DNA of 64,000 nt. Origin: Paenibacillus humicola. GTDB taxonomy: Bacteria > Bacillota > Bacilli > Paenibacillales > Paenibacillaceae. Under the pieces are notes generated by a model, which was given only the letters and a program-made list of their open reading frames with translations, had not been told where the DNA came from and ran no database searches. Of the stretch, positions 25,541 through 33,908 are shown piece after piece. Position numbers and translations under genes: made by a program. The DNA lies in NCBI RefSeq assembly GCF_028826105.1, contig NZ_JAQGPL010000001.1:4862501-4926500 (forward strand). The letters are read 5' to 3'. Positions within the stretch are counted from its first letter, which is position 1, and every line of letters starts with the position of its first letter.

Positions 25541-26365
25541 CTATCCTTTCACGCCGCCCGCGGAGATCCCCTCGATCACCTGCTTCTGCCCGGCGATGAA
25601 CACGATGAACAGCGGAACGATGGCGGACACGGCCGCGGCCATCATGAGCGAATAGTACTGCCCGTTCTCGTTGCCGAACGACTGGATGCCGAGCTGCAGG
25701 GTGAACAGCTTGTCGTTCGACAGGAAGATCAGCGGGTTCTGGTAGTCGTTCCACGTCCAAATGAACCGCAGAATGGCGTAGGTCGCAAGGGCCGGCTTGA
25801 CGAGCGGGAGCATGATCGACAGGAAGATGCGGACGTGACCCGCGCCGTCCATCCGGGCCGATTCGATGAATTCGTCGTTCACGCTGAGGAAAAACTGGCG
25901 CAGCAGAAACGTGCCGAGCACGCTGAAGCAGTTCAGCAGAATGAGGCCGATATGCGTGTCGTACAGCCCGATCCAGCGGTACAAAATAAACTGCGGCACG
26001 AGAATCGCCTGCTGCGGGATCATGTACATGCCGAGCAGCAGGAGAAAGATCGCGTCCCGTCCTTTGAAGCGCACCTTCGTAAAGCCGTAAGCCGCCATGC
26101 TCGAGAACGCTACCGACATCGCCATCGTGCAGACGGCGACCTTGATCGAATTCCAGTAATACAGCCCGAACGGCGAACCGATCCAGACGGCGCTGTAATT
26201 TTTTACCGCGTTCCAGTGCTCCGGAATCCAGCGGATCGGGAAATCGAACACTTCCGTTTCCGTCTTCAGCGAGGCGGAAATCATCCAGAAGAAGGGGAAC
26301 AGGAAGAAGAAGCCGGCAGTCAGCATGACCGCCGTGAACGCCGTTTTGCGCAAACCGATGCTCAT
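25541..26365 (-). CDS. Carbohydrate ABC transporter permease (MalG-like)
   Basis: A 274-residue inner-membrane permease of a CUT1 importer with six predicted helices. The opening FFFLFPFFWMISASLKT is typical of MalG. The EAA loop is EFIESARMDGAGHVRIFLSIMLPLVKP (family pattern EAAxxDGAxxxxxFxxIxLP), which docks an ATPase. The C-terminus ends GISAGGVKG, characteristic of this family. It is 14 bp downstream of the MalF-like gene. No ATPase gene is nearby, as is usual for Bacillales systems served by a shared MsmX-type ATPase. Confidence 0.93.
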   Translation of the reverse strand: MSIGLRKTAFTAVMLTAGFFFLFPFFWMISASLKTETEVFDFPIRWIPEHWNAVKNYSAVWIGSPFGLYYWNSIKVAVCTMAMSVAFSSMAAYGFTKVRFKGRDAIFLLLLGMYMIPQQAILVPQFILYRWIGLYDTHIGLILLNCFSVLGTFLLRQFFLSVNDEFIESARMDGAGHVRIFLSIMLPLVKPALATYAILRFIWTWNDYQNPLIFLSNDKLFTLQLGIQSFGNENGQYYSLMMAAAVSAIVPLFIVFIAGQKQVIEGISAGGVKG

Positions 26366-26379
26366 GGTTCATCCCCCCC

Positions 26380-27264
26380 TTAGTAATTGACCCATTTCTT
26401 CTGCCCGTAGAACTGCGCCAGCGTAATGGCGAGTACGCAGAACAGCAGCACGACCGACACGGACGAGGCGTAGCCCGTCTTCAAATTGACGAACGCCTGG
26501 TCGTACAAATAATACACCATGACCGAGGTGGAGAATGACGGTCCGCCGCCGGTCAGCACGACGATAATGTCGAATACCTTAAACGAGCCGATGACGCCCG
26601 TCACCGTCAGGAAGAAGGAGGTCGGCGACAGCAGCGGCAGCGTGATCCGGAAAAACTGCTTCATCGGCGACGCGCCGTCGATCTCCGCCGCTTCGTACAG
26701 ATCCCTCGGGATGTTCTGCAGCCCGGCCATATAAATGATCAGGTTGTAGCCAAGCCCGGCCCACACGGAGATCATCATCACCGTGAGCAGCGCGTAGTTC
26801 TGGTCGGCGAGCCATTTCGGCGGATTGGCGACCCCGAGCGCATGCAGCGTTTCGTTCACGGGGCCGTATTCGGGGTGAAACAGAACCTGGCACACGATCG
26901 CAACCGCCACAATGCTGGAAATATAGGGCATGAAATAGACGACCTTGAACAGGCTTTTGAAATAGACATGCTTGTTGATGATCACCGCGAGCACGATCGA
27001 AACGGCCATCGTCGCCGGAACGACGAGAATGAAGATGAAGTTGTTCGCCATCGATTTCAGAAACACATGATCGCGGAACAGCAGGCTGAAATTTTTAAAT
27101 CCGGTGACATGAATCCCTTTGAACCCCTGCACCAGGCTCCAATCCGTCAGGCTGAAAAAGAAGGAGACGAGAATCGGCACGAGAGTCAGCACCGTCAGCC
27201 CCAGCAGGATCGGCGCGATAAACAAATAACCCGTCAGCGTCTCGGTCAGATTCCTTCTACTCAT
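26380..27264 (-). CDS. Carbohydrate ABC transporter permease (MalF-like)
   Basis: A 294-residue membrane permease, the first gene of the importer. It opens with a hydrophobic FIAPILLGLTVLTLVPILVSFFFSLTDW, the standard MalF/LacF start, and has the EAA loop YEAAEIDGASPMKQFFRITLPLLSP. I use the second of two close ATGs (27264): the GGGGAG site abuts the first ATG and sits six bases from the second. The tail ends AQFYGQKKWVNY. It works with the MalG-like partner and the lipoprotein downstream. Confidence 0.92.
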   Translation of the reverse strand: MSRRNLTETLTGYLFIAPILLGLTVLTLVPILVSFFFSLTDWSLVQGFKGIHVTGFKNFSLLFRDHVFLKSMANNFIFILVVPATMAVSIVLAVIINKHVYFKSLFKVVYFMPYISSIVAVAIVCQVLFHPEYGPVNETLHALGVANPPKWLADQNYALLTVMMISVWAGLGYNLIIYMAGLQNIPRDLYEAAEIDGASPMKQFFRITLPLLSPTSFFLTVTGVIGSFKVFDIIVVLTGGGPSFSTSVMVYYLYDQAFVNLKTGYASSVSVVLLFCVLAITLAQFYGQKKWVNY

Positions 27265-27350
27265 CGGCATCTCCCCTTTTACCCTTATGTCATCCCATTA
27301 TAGAGACCGGGGAGCGCCGTCATAAGGAAGAAAGTTGACCGATTCAAAAA

Positions 27351-27363
27351 AATTTTTACTTTT
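27351..27363 (-). promoter_or_regulatory. Copy of the AATTTTTACTTTT element upstream of the permease operon
   Basis: This 13-base string is identical to 25521-25533 and lies about 85 bases upstream of the MalF-like start codon. It is a candidate site for the neighbouring YesN-type regulator. Confidence 0.35.
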
Positions 27364-27455
27364 GGGGCCGGGACCTTCACAAGAACGTACCGGCTAGTCT
27401 TTTCCATCGCAACTGGATATACTTGTATTAACTTTTGTATGGAGGAGGAATATCT

Positions 27456-27671
27456 ATGGCTGAAGAAAACAAAGTAACAATCAAAGTGAACGACAACGGA
27501 TCGCTTCGCGTGTCGGGACCGGTCGAGCTGGTGGACGCGGAAGGCAACCTGTTCGAGCACAAGGAATCGTTCTCCCTGTGCCGGTGCGGCGGATCGGGCA
27601 ATAAACCGTTCTGCGACGGCTCTCACAAGGCGATCGGCTTCGAAAGCGCGCCGAGAGCGAAGAAAGAGTAG
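27456..27671 (+). CDS. CDGSH-type iron-sulfur protein
   Basis: A 71-residue small soluble protein with one CDGSH [2Fe-2S] motif: SLCRCGGSGNKPFCDGSHKAIGF (ligands Cys-x-Cys, Cys and His in the pattern CxC-x9-C-x3-H). This is the 3Cys-1His cluster of mitoNEET-like proteins. The preceding residues (VTIKVNDNGSLRVSGPVELVDAEG, a predicted beta hairpin) are typical of bacterial single-CDGSH proteins. The ATG at 27456 has GGAGGAGG eight bases upstream. It stands alone with a strong terminator behind it. Redox or cluster-transfer functions are proposed for the family, but its role here is unknown. Confidence 0.92.
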   Translation: MAEENKVTIKVNDNGSLRVSGPVELVDAEGNLFEHKESFSLCRCGGSGNKPFCDGSHKAIGFESAPRAKKE

Positions 27672-27685
27672 GATGGTCAAAAGGC

Positions 27686-27717
27686 AGCCCGGGCTCGGAA
27701 TGAGCCCGGGCTGTTTG
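27686..27717 (+). terminator. Terminator of the CDGSH gene
   Basis: A 12-bp stem CAGCCCGGGCTC / GAGCCCGGGCTG is followed by TTTGCTG. The T tract is short, but the hairpin is strong. The next ~260 bp (27718-27978) contain no gene I can support. Confidence 0.7.
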
Positions 27718-27978
27718 CTGTTATCGGTTCGGAGGCAGATGAGCGGACGGGCTTCGGTGACCGTCGGAATGAGCGTCACTCCGTATTTTTCCGGCGGATG
27801 CGAAAGATTTCGATTCGACAAGATTCAGGTTACTTCTACAAAATGAATGTGGTACAGTTGTGACACAGCAGGAAGCATATGGAACATTTTGTTTCAAAAT
27901 GTTTGAAAGGAAATTATAGGGAGGTGTGACGAGCGGTTAAGCAATGACACAACGATTCTGATTGAGGAGGAACGTTTA

Positions 27979-28488
27979 ATGAAAAAGAAGGTAAGAAGAA
28001 AATTTTCGAAGGCATTATCGATTGGCGTGTTGTTTACGTTTGTCTTTGCGATGACGTTTGCTGCCGTGCCGGCGGGACGAACCTATGCCGCGAGCTATGA
28101 CGGTACGAATCCTTATTCGACAGGCTGCGCATCCAAAAGCCCGATCACCTACGCAACCAATTATATTTATAAAAGCGGCGTAAAAATCGGATATGTGCAG
28201 TTAAAAGGAAGTGCGTATTGTCATACGGCGTGGGGTTACGTGAAGTTTTATTCGTCTGCTCCATACAATTATTATGCAAATGTTTGGGTAGACAGTTATA
28301 ATGGCAGCACGTATCGAACAACGGTCAGCTGTGCCAGCAGCGGCGGAAACGATGTGGTTATGAAAGGCCAGACCTCCTGTTATACCGCCCAGCTGTACGA
28401 TAAAGATCCGTATAACGCTCAGGCCGAAGCGGATGTATATTCTTCATCCGGGGCGCTCATCGCTTACACGTATACCGGACGTTATTAG
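27979..28488 (+). CDS. Secreted DUF2690-like protein
   Basis: A 169-residue exported protein. It has a long, strongly basic signal peptide (MKKKVRRKFSK, hydrophobic core, TYA-A cleavage near residue 38). The mature 130 residues begin SYDGTNPYSTGCASKSPITY and include SAYCHTAWGYVKF. This DGxxPxxTGC ... C.TAW pattern is that of DUF2690, known mainly from actinobacterial secreted proteins. Four cysteines could form two disulfides. Very tyrosine- and serine-rich. The gene is AT-richer than its neighbours, sits alone between two terminators, and has GAGGAGG before its ATG. Acquisition by transfer is possible. Function is unknown. Confidence 0.85.
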   Translation: MKKKVRRKFSKALSIGVLFTFVFAMTFAAVPAGRTYAASYDGTNPYSTGCASKSPITYATNYIYKSGVKIGYVQLKGSAYCHTAWGYVKFYSSAPYNYYANVWVDSYNGSTYRTTVSCASSGGNDVVMKGQTSCYTAQLYDKDPYNAQAEADVYSSSGALIAYTYTGRY

Positions 28489-28530
28489 TCACTTCCTGCA
28501 CGGATAATTGATGGCCCGAACTTAAAAAGC

Positions 28531-28568
28531 AAGCCCGGTTTTATCGGACAGATAAAACCGGGCTTTTT
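28531..28568 (+). terminator. Strong Rho-independent terminator of the DUF2690-like gene
   Basis: A 15-bp perfect stem AAGCCCGGTTTTATC (28531-28545) / GATAAAACCGGGCTT (28551-28565) is followed by TTTT. Confidence 0.92.
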
Positions 28569-28659
28569 TCATCGTTATTCCGGGGAAACCGCCGCCTGTA
28601 CATTTCCGGGGCAATATATGCCGGATGGATCAAAAGGGCAGGCCTGCTTATGATTGATA

Positions 28660-30605
28660 TTATCCATAAGTCCGGATATGCGAAGCTTGATAGCGGGATA
28701 TCTCCAATTCCAGCAAAATTCCGTCTTTGGGAGGAACCTTGACCCGGATGCAGTTGCGGTTCATATTATTCCGGCACTGCCCCCACAGCACCCGGCCGAG
28801 CCTGAAGCTCCCCAGCTCCTCGGATAAGGAAAGATTCGCATCGATTGCAGCTTTGCCCGGATTTAGAATCCATAGGAATATTCCTCCACCCGGTTTTTCG
28901 AACAAGCGTGTATAAACACCGTCGCCGGTGATCGCAACTTCCGGCTTTTTTCCGCCCCATGCCAGCACACCTGCAAAAAAGGACCGCGAATTCTCATCCG
29001 CATGATGGTAATAACCTGCCGAAGGAAACGTGCCGATAAGAAGTGTTTTCCCTTTGCCGTAAGCGTATTCTGCCACTGCGGCCGTGCCGTCCGGATAGGT
29101 GCCTTTGACTTCCGCTCCTTCGGAAATATAGCTCTGCATGAATAATCCGCCGCGCACCTCTTTGCCCGCATAATGAAATCGTATGTCATCCAAATCCGGC
29201 ATAAACTCCGCTTCGTGCTGTTTCACGCCGAACAGTACATTCAAGCCGAAATCGGGCTGCAGCGTCCCGACCCGACCCGTATCCCCGAAATAAGCGGGGC
29301 AGCCCTGGCAGATCAGCTTTCCGCCCTTTTCCACCCATTCGGTCAGCTTGCGGGCGTCTTCACGTTCCATCAGGACCGGAAACGGATAGAACAGAAGATC
29401 GTACCTGTCAATTTGATCCATGGATACGAAATCGGCTTGAATGTTATTATCGAAGAACCCCCGGTAGGCGCCGGATATAGCCTCATCGTAAACGTCCGAA
29501 TCAACCCCGAGTCCGAGCAGGTATTTGAAGGCGAGCGCCTCCTGAGTGACAAGCAGGCCGATCTGTCCTCGCGCGCTCACCGATTCGCAAAAGGCCTTCC
29601 GGTCCGGATGATTGATCCACTTGGCCAGAGCACTTGCCATCCGGCTTCGGGAATTGGGAGAACCGTCCATATTGTAATAACCGTAGGCGCCGAACAACGG
29701 TCCGTCAAGAAGCGGCCGCCACCTCGGATTAAGCACTCCCTTTGCGCCTCCCGCAATGGAGGCAAGGCTCCAGAATCTTACGTCTTCGTCCGTAGGAAAC
29801 CTTCCGTTATCTCTCGTACTTCCCTTAATCGTCGTATGCGAGAACGGATTGAACCATACAGGACCGCCTTGTATTTCGTTATGCCAGTAGGGCTTGCCTT
29901 CCGAACCGGCTCTGACTAAATCCGCCGCATGCATCTGTTTCCACAGCTGGGTCCCGTGCCTTTCGTGTGCGAAGGTGTAGCCGTAAACCTGCACTTTGGC
30001 GGCTGCTCTCCACTCGTCCGAGCCTCCCAGACGATAATTATTCAATGCGGCTGCTTCTCCATGTGCCATGATTAGGCTGTCCGGGTCGTTCGCCCGGATC
30101 GTATCGATTCGCCACTGCATGAGCTCGTAGAAATTATCTTTTTTAAATTTCAGCCAATCCAGACTGTGTGCATACGGCCCCGGCCGGTACGGCGGGTGAA
30201 CATCGTTCCAGCTCTGAAGGCTGTACATCTGCCAGGCTCCTCCCACCTGCTTCAGCGAGCCGTATTTCTCCCTTAGCCAGTTTTTAAATTGCTCCACCGA
30301 ATAACGGTCATAAAAAAATTCGTGCTGACCAGCCACAGCGGCGCAAAGGTCGTCATCTCGGCGACAATCGTCACGATGCCGTTCCGGGCGGCAAGATCAA
30401 GCTGCCTGTCGTAATCCGACCAATCATATACGCCGGGAGCCGTTTCGATCGCGCCCCACATAAACCAGTGGCGAAAGCTGTTCATGCCATCCGCAGCCGC
30501 GGCGGCGTAATCTCGCTCCCAATCCTCCCGGGGCGGATTTGATTTGCGGAAATAAACGGCTCCGTATGGAAACTGAGGCATTCGTATTGAGCCCGTCATG
30601 TTCAT
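28660..30605 (-). pseudogene. Broken GH42-like beta-galactosidase (internal deletion plus frameshift)
   Basis: Two frames on the minus strand together match the intact GH42 paralogue at 37498-39621. The N-terminal piece (start 30605) runs FPYGAVYFRKSNPPREDWER ... IVAEMTTFAPLWL. The C-terminal piece resumes YDRYSVEQFKNWLREKYG and continues to the end, including the nucleophile region GKPYWHNEIQGG. About 73 residues (~220 bp) present in the paralogue, including the acid/base DIWNE, are absent at the junction (~30310-30335). A run of seven A also changes the frame there. Without the acid/base Glu the product cannot be an active glycosidase. Frame loss at the A7 run alone could be a sequencing error, but the deletion could not. 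It is the last gene of the second glycan locus, 30 bp behind the MalG-like permease. Confidence 0.85.
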
Positions 30606-30634
30606 CTTCCTTTCCGGATGGATCGCAATCCGCA

Positions 30635-31462
30635 TCAGCCCTTTACTGCACCGGCGGCAATGCCTTCGACGACGCTTCGCTGCAGTAAAAAGTAAGCGGC
30701 GACCAGCGGGAGCATCGAGAGCAGATAGGAGGCGAAAGCCAAATTCCACTGCGTGTTATACATGCCGTAAAAGGCGTACTGCGCCAGCGTGATCGTCCGT
30801 TTTCCCGCATCCTGCAGCGTAAGCAGCGGAAACAGGAAATCGTTCCATACCCATAATGCGTTCAAAATGATCGAAGTGGCCGTAATATGCTTGACCATCG
30901 GAAAGTAGATATACCAGTACATTTTGCCCGGTGAGCACCCGTCAATAAGGGCGGAATCGCCCATTTCCTGCGGTATCGAACGGATAAACCCGACGTATAG
31001 AAACACCGCGAACGGAATGCCTCTGCCGATATACGCGAGCGAGAGCCCGAGCAGACTGTTCATCAGGAACAAATCCTTCATCATCTTGACCAGCGGACTC
31101 AGTGTCATATAGAAGGGAATAAGCAGTCCGCAAACAAAAACATAGTACATGATTCCGTACATCTTCGATCTTCTCTTCGCCAAAGTGAAGGAGCACATCC
31201 CGGAAATCAAGGCAATCCCGACGACGCTGACCAGCGTAACCAGAAAAGTATTCGTCAGCACCGTTCCGAAATTCATGAGCTTCCATGCGCTTTTAATATT
31301 GTCGAGATACAGCGTCGCCGGCAGGCGCAGCGGATTTTTGAGCGTCTCCGGCGGCGTCTTCAGAGCCTGGGTGACCATGATATAAAAAGGGAACAAATAG
31401 ACCACCGTGACGGCGATCAGCGAAATCTCCCAAATGGCGAATTTCATCTTTTTATATGGCAT
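30635..31462 (-). CDS. Carbohydrate ABC transporter permease (MalG-like)
   Basis: A 275-residue six-helix permease of the second CUT1 importer. Opening TVVYLFPFYIMVTQALKT. The EAA loop GDSALIDGCSPGKMYWYIYFPMVKH matches the family docking pattern. C-terminus VVEGIAAGAVKG. Its start overlaps the end of the MalF-like gene by 11 bp, so translation is coupled. It is upstream of the broken GH42. Confidence 0.92.
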   Translation of the reverse strand: MPYKKMKFAIWEISLIAVTVVYLFPFYIMVTQALKTPPETLKNPLRLPATLYLDNIKSAWKLMNFGTVLTNTFLVTLVSVVGIALISGMCSFTLAKRRSKMYGIMYYVFVCGLLIPFYMTLSPLVKMMKDLFLMNSLLGLSLAYIGRGIPFAVFLYVGFIRSIPQEMGDSALIDGCSPGKMYWYIYFPMVKHITATSIILNALWVWNDFLFPLLTLQDAGKRTITLAQYAFYGMYNTQWNLAFASYLLSMLPLVAAYFLLQRSVVEGIAAGAVKG

Positions 31463-32339
31463 TGTCTTCCATCCTTCTTAGTATGTTCAGCTGAATTAAT
31501 GTGATGGCCACAATGATGAGAAATAGAATGACGCCCAGGGTTGCCCCGTACCCCGCCCGGTAATTTTGGAACGCTTCGCGATAAATCGTGAGGGACATAA
31601 TTTCGCTGGCGTTCCCCGGGCCTCCGCCCGTAAGCGAAAAAAGCAGGTCGAATTCTTTGAAGCCTCTTTCCATCGTCATGACCAGATTGACGGTGAAAGC
31701 CGGAATGATCAGCGGAGAGGTGATATAAATAAATTTCCTCCAGCCCACGGCTCCATCCATTTCCGCCGCTTCATACAGCTCGCCCGGTATACCCTGCAGA
31801 GCCGCGATGTAAACGACCATCGTCCAGCCGAGCATGCGCCAAACATTCACAAACACCGCCGCGTAAAGAGAAGCTGCGGCACTGCCCAAGTAATTGTTAG
31901 CCATCGTCTGAAGATGAAGCGCCTTTCCCAATTCGGCAATCGGATCCGTAAACAGATAGCTCCACAGATAGCCGACCATAAGCGGACTTAACAAGACGGG
32001 AAGAAACAGCAGCGTCCGCAGCAGATTTTTCGTTTTCAGCCGCCGATGAAGCGCAATCGCGATCAGCAGAGAAACGATATTCTGGCAAATGGTGAGCAAA
32101 AAAGCAAACACAAACGAATTCCGCAGCGGGATCAGCACGTAAAAATCGTGAAAAAAGGTTTTGTAGTTCGATAAGCCGATAAAATGAAAACGCATATCGA
32201 TTCCGTTCCAGTCCGTAAGACTATAGAAAATGCCTCCAATCACCGGGTAAATCATAAAGACGGCAAACAGAACGACCGCCGGAATCGTCAGTATAAAATA
32301 TTGAAAGCTTTCGTTTCTTTCGCCTAGGCCCGGCCGCAT
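31452..32339 (-). CDS. Carbohydrate ABC transporter permease (MalF-like)
   Basis: A 295-residue permease. From the ATG at 32339 (AGGTGG seven bases upstream) it starts with a short basic end, then FILTIPAVVLFAVFMIYPVIGGIFYSLTDW, the hallmark first helix. The EAA loop is YEAAEMDGAVGWRKFIYITSPLIIP. A longer frame to 32474 would overlap the binding-protein gene and lacks a ribosome site. It partners the MalG-like gene downstream and the binding protein upstream. Confidence 0.92.
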   Translation of the reverse strand: MRPGLGERNESFQYFILTIPAVVLFAVFMIYPVIGGIFYSLTDWNGIDMRFHFIGLSNYKTFFHDFYVLIPLRNSFVFAFLLTICQNIVSLLIAIALHRRLKTKNLLRTLLFLPVLLSPLMVGYLWSYLFTDPIAELGKALHLQTMANNYLGSAAASLYAAVFVNVWRMLGWTMVVYIAALQGIPGELYEAAEMDGAVGWRKFIYITSPLIIPAFTVNLVMTMERGFKEFDLLFSLTGGGPGNASEIMSLTIYREAFQNYRAGYGATLGVILFLIIVAITLIQLNILRRMEDNAI

Positions 32340-32367
32340 TCCTATTCCACCTCGCCCTCGCCAGTTT

Positions 32368-33729
32368 CTATTGCGTTTCGACATGCAGATCCATGAAATC
32401 CTTTTTAAAATCGGGCGATGCGTTAAGCAGACGCTGATGCTCCTTCTCCATCGTGTCCAGCACTTGGTTGACATCTTCGCCGGCCATCCACTGCTGCGTC
32501 GCCTTTTTCATAATATCTTTGATGCCGGGAATCCACTCGCGCTCGGAAAACCCGACATATTTACCGCTGTCGAGCAGCGGCACCTCGTTCTCCAAACTCT
32601 TGTCAATATTGCCGGAGGTTCCTTTCACCGCGGAAATTTCATTTAAATTTTTCGCGAACAAATTGCCGCTGTCCACCGTGAACATTTCATTCAGATAAGC
32701 GACTGCGGCATCGGGATATTTCGTTTTGCTCGAAACCGAAACCGCGGAATCGAAATCCGCTATCGTCTTATAGTCGCTCTCGTTCTCCAGCAGCGGATAA
32801 GGCGCGATAATAAAATTGATATTCGGGTTCAGCTGCCGTATGGCGACGCTATCGGGCGTTCCCGCCATATAGAACACGGCCTCTTCATTGGCATATCTTC
32901 GTCTTGCGCCGTCCGGATCAAGCCCGAGCAAATCTTTGTTGGCATATTTCAGCACTTTCCCGTAAGCGTCGAACAAGCCGCGCATTTCCGGGCCGTTCCA
33001 ATGCTTCGTGCCTTCAACCGTTTCTTTGTAGAAATCGGGATTTTGTCCGGAAATCACTAAATGCAGGTAGCCGAAATTAAATGCATTCGCTCCGCTGGCG
33101 TCTTTGGCCGGGATCACGATAGGCGTCTCCAGCCCGTTTTTTTTCAGCGTTTCGCATGCCGCGAGAAACTCGCTGAAGGTTTTCGGCATTTCGTTCACGC
33201 CGTATTTTTTAGCCAGGTCGGCATTGAAATACATGCCCCAAACCGTCTGCTGAATCGGGAGTGCGTACGTTTTCCACTGATACACGTTTAATTTTTTATG
33301 GATCGGCTTCAGCTTGTCTTCAAACCCTTTTCCCGACAAATCCAACAAGTGGCCGCCTTTGGCATACAACTGAATTTGCGTTCCCCATTGATAAATGAAG
33401 ATATCCGGAGGATCGCCTGCAGCCAGCTTTGCCGTCATCGCCGTATTATAGGCTTCAACGCCCGGAATCGCGGTCACTTCGACCGTATAACCCGGCATCT
33501 TCCGTTCAAATTCCTTCGTGTAGGCGTTTAACGTATCCACCATTTCCGGCGAGTTCGTAAACAGCTTTAACGTTTTTACCGCGCCTGAGGCCGCCTGCCC
33601 CGGATCGGATCCGCCGTTTACCGCTTCCTTTCCATTCGAGCAGGCCGCCAAACCGATGAGTAACACGAACAACACTGGCAGAAATACGCATGTTCTCCGC
33701 ATCGTCCGGATCTCCCTTCCAATCGTCAT
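32368..33729 (-). CDS. CUT1-type extracellular sugar-binding lipoprotein
   Basis: A 453-residue binding protein. The signal peptide ends LAAC at residue 30 (residue 21 if the ATG at 33702 is used; both ATGs have acceptable ribosome sites). Typical MalE-like segments include LKLFTNSPEMVDTLNAYTKEFERKMPGYTVEV, DPPDIFIYQWG and MPKTFSEFLAACETLKKNG. It is first in the minus-strand order SBP-MalF-MalG-(GH42), followed 28 bp later by the MalF-like gene. Its cognate regulator pair lies upstream. Ligand likely a beta-galactoside or related oligosaccharide, judged from the GH42 genes. Confidence 0.92.
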   Translation of the reverse strand: MTIGREIRTMRRTCVFLPVLFVLLIGLAACSNGKEAVNGGSDPGQAASGAVKTLKLFTNSPEMVDTLNAYTKEFERKMPGYTVEVTAIPGVEAYNTAMTAKLAAGDPPDIFIYQWGTQIQLYAKGGHLLDLSGKGFEDKLKPIHKKLNVYQWKTYALPIQQTVWGMYFNADLAKKYGVNEMPKTFSEFLAACETLKKNGLETPIVIPAKDASGANAFNFGYLHLVISGQNPDFYKETVEGTKHWNGPEMRGLFDAYGKVLKYANKDLLGLDPDGARRRYANEEAVFYMAGTPDSVAIRQLNPNINFIIAPYPLLENESDYKTIADFDSAVSVSSKTKYPDAAVAYLNEMFTVDSGNLFAKNLNEISAVKGTSGNIDKSLENEVPLLDSGKYVGFSEREWIPGIKDIMKKATQQWMAGEDVNQVLDTMEKEHQRLLNASPDFKKDFMDLHVETQ

Positions 33730-33861
33730 TTTGAAGTCTCCACCATTGTAAGGGCTAACATTGTTAAAAAATAGATAAGTGAAGTTATGTAAAAACCATC
33801 GTCCTTATTAGGTTTTGATGCCGCGGAAGCGGATGCGAAAGTATAAAAGTTTCATTTTCAC

Positions 33862-33897
33862 AGAAAAAAAACGTTGACCTTTACCCGCGTCAACGTT
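33862..33897 (-). terminator. Terminator of the second two-component operon
   Basis: A stem AACGTTGAC (33870-33878) / GTCAACGTT (33889-33897) is followed on the minus strand by eight T. It lies 12 bp past the stop of the response regulator gene. Confidence 0.85.
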
Positions 33898-33908
33898 CAG
33901 CGCAAATA

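Noticed and set aside
27739..27846. A 35-codon plus-strand frame with GGAGG close before its ATG.
   Set aside because: Ribosome site spacing (3 bases) is too short, and the peptide resembles nothing; kept only as a remote possibility.
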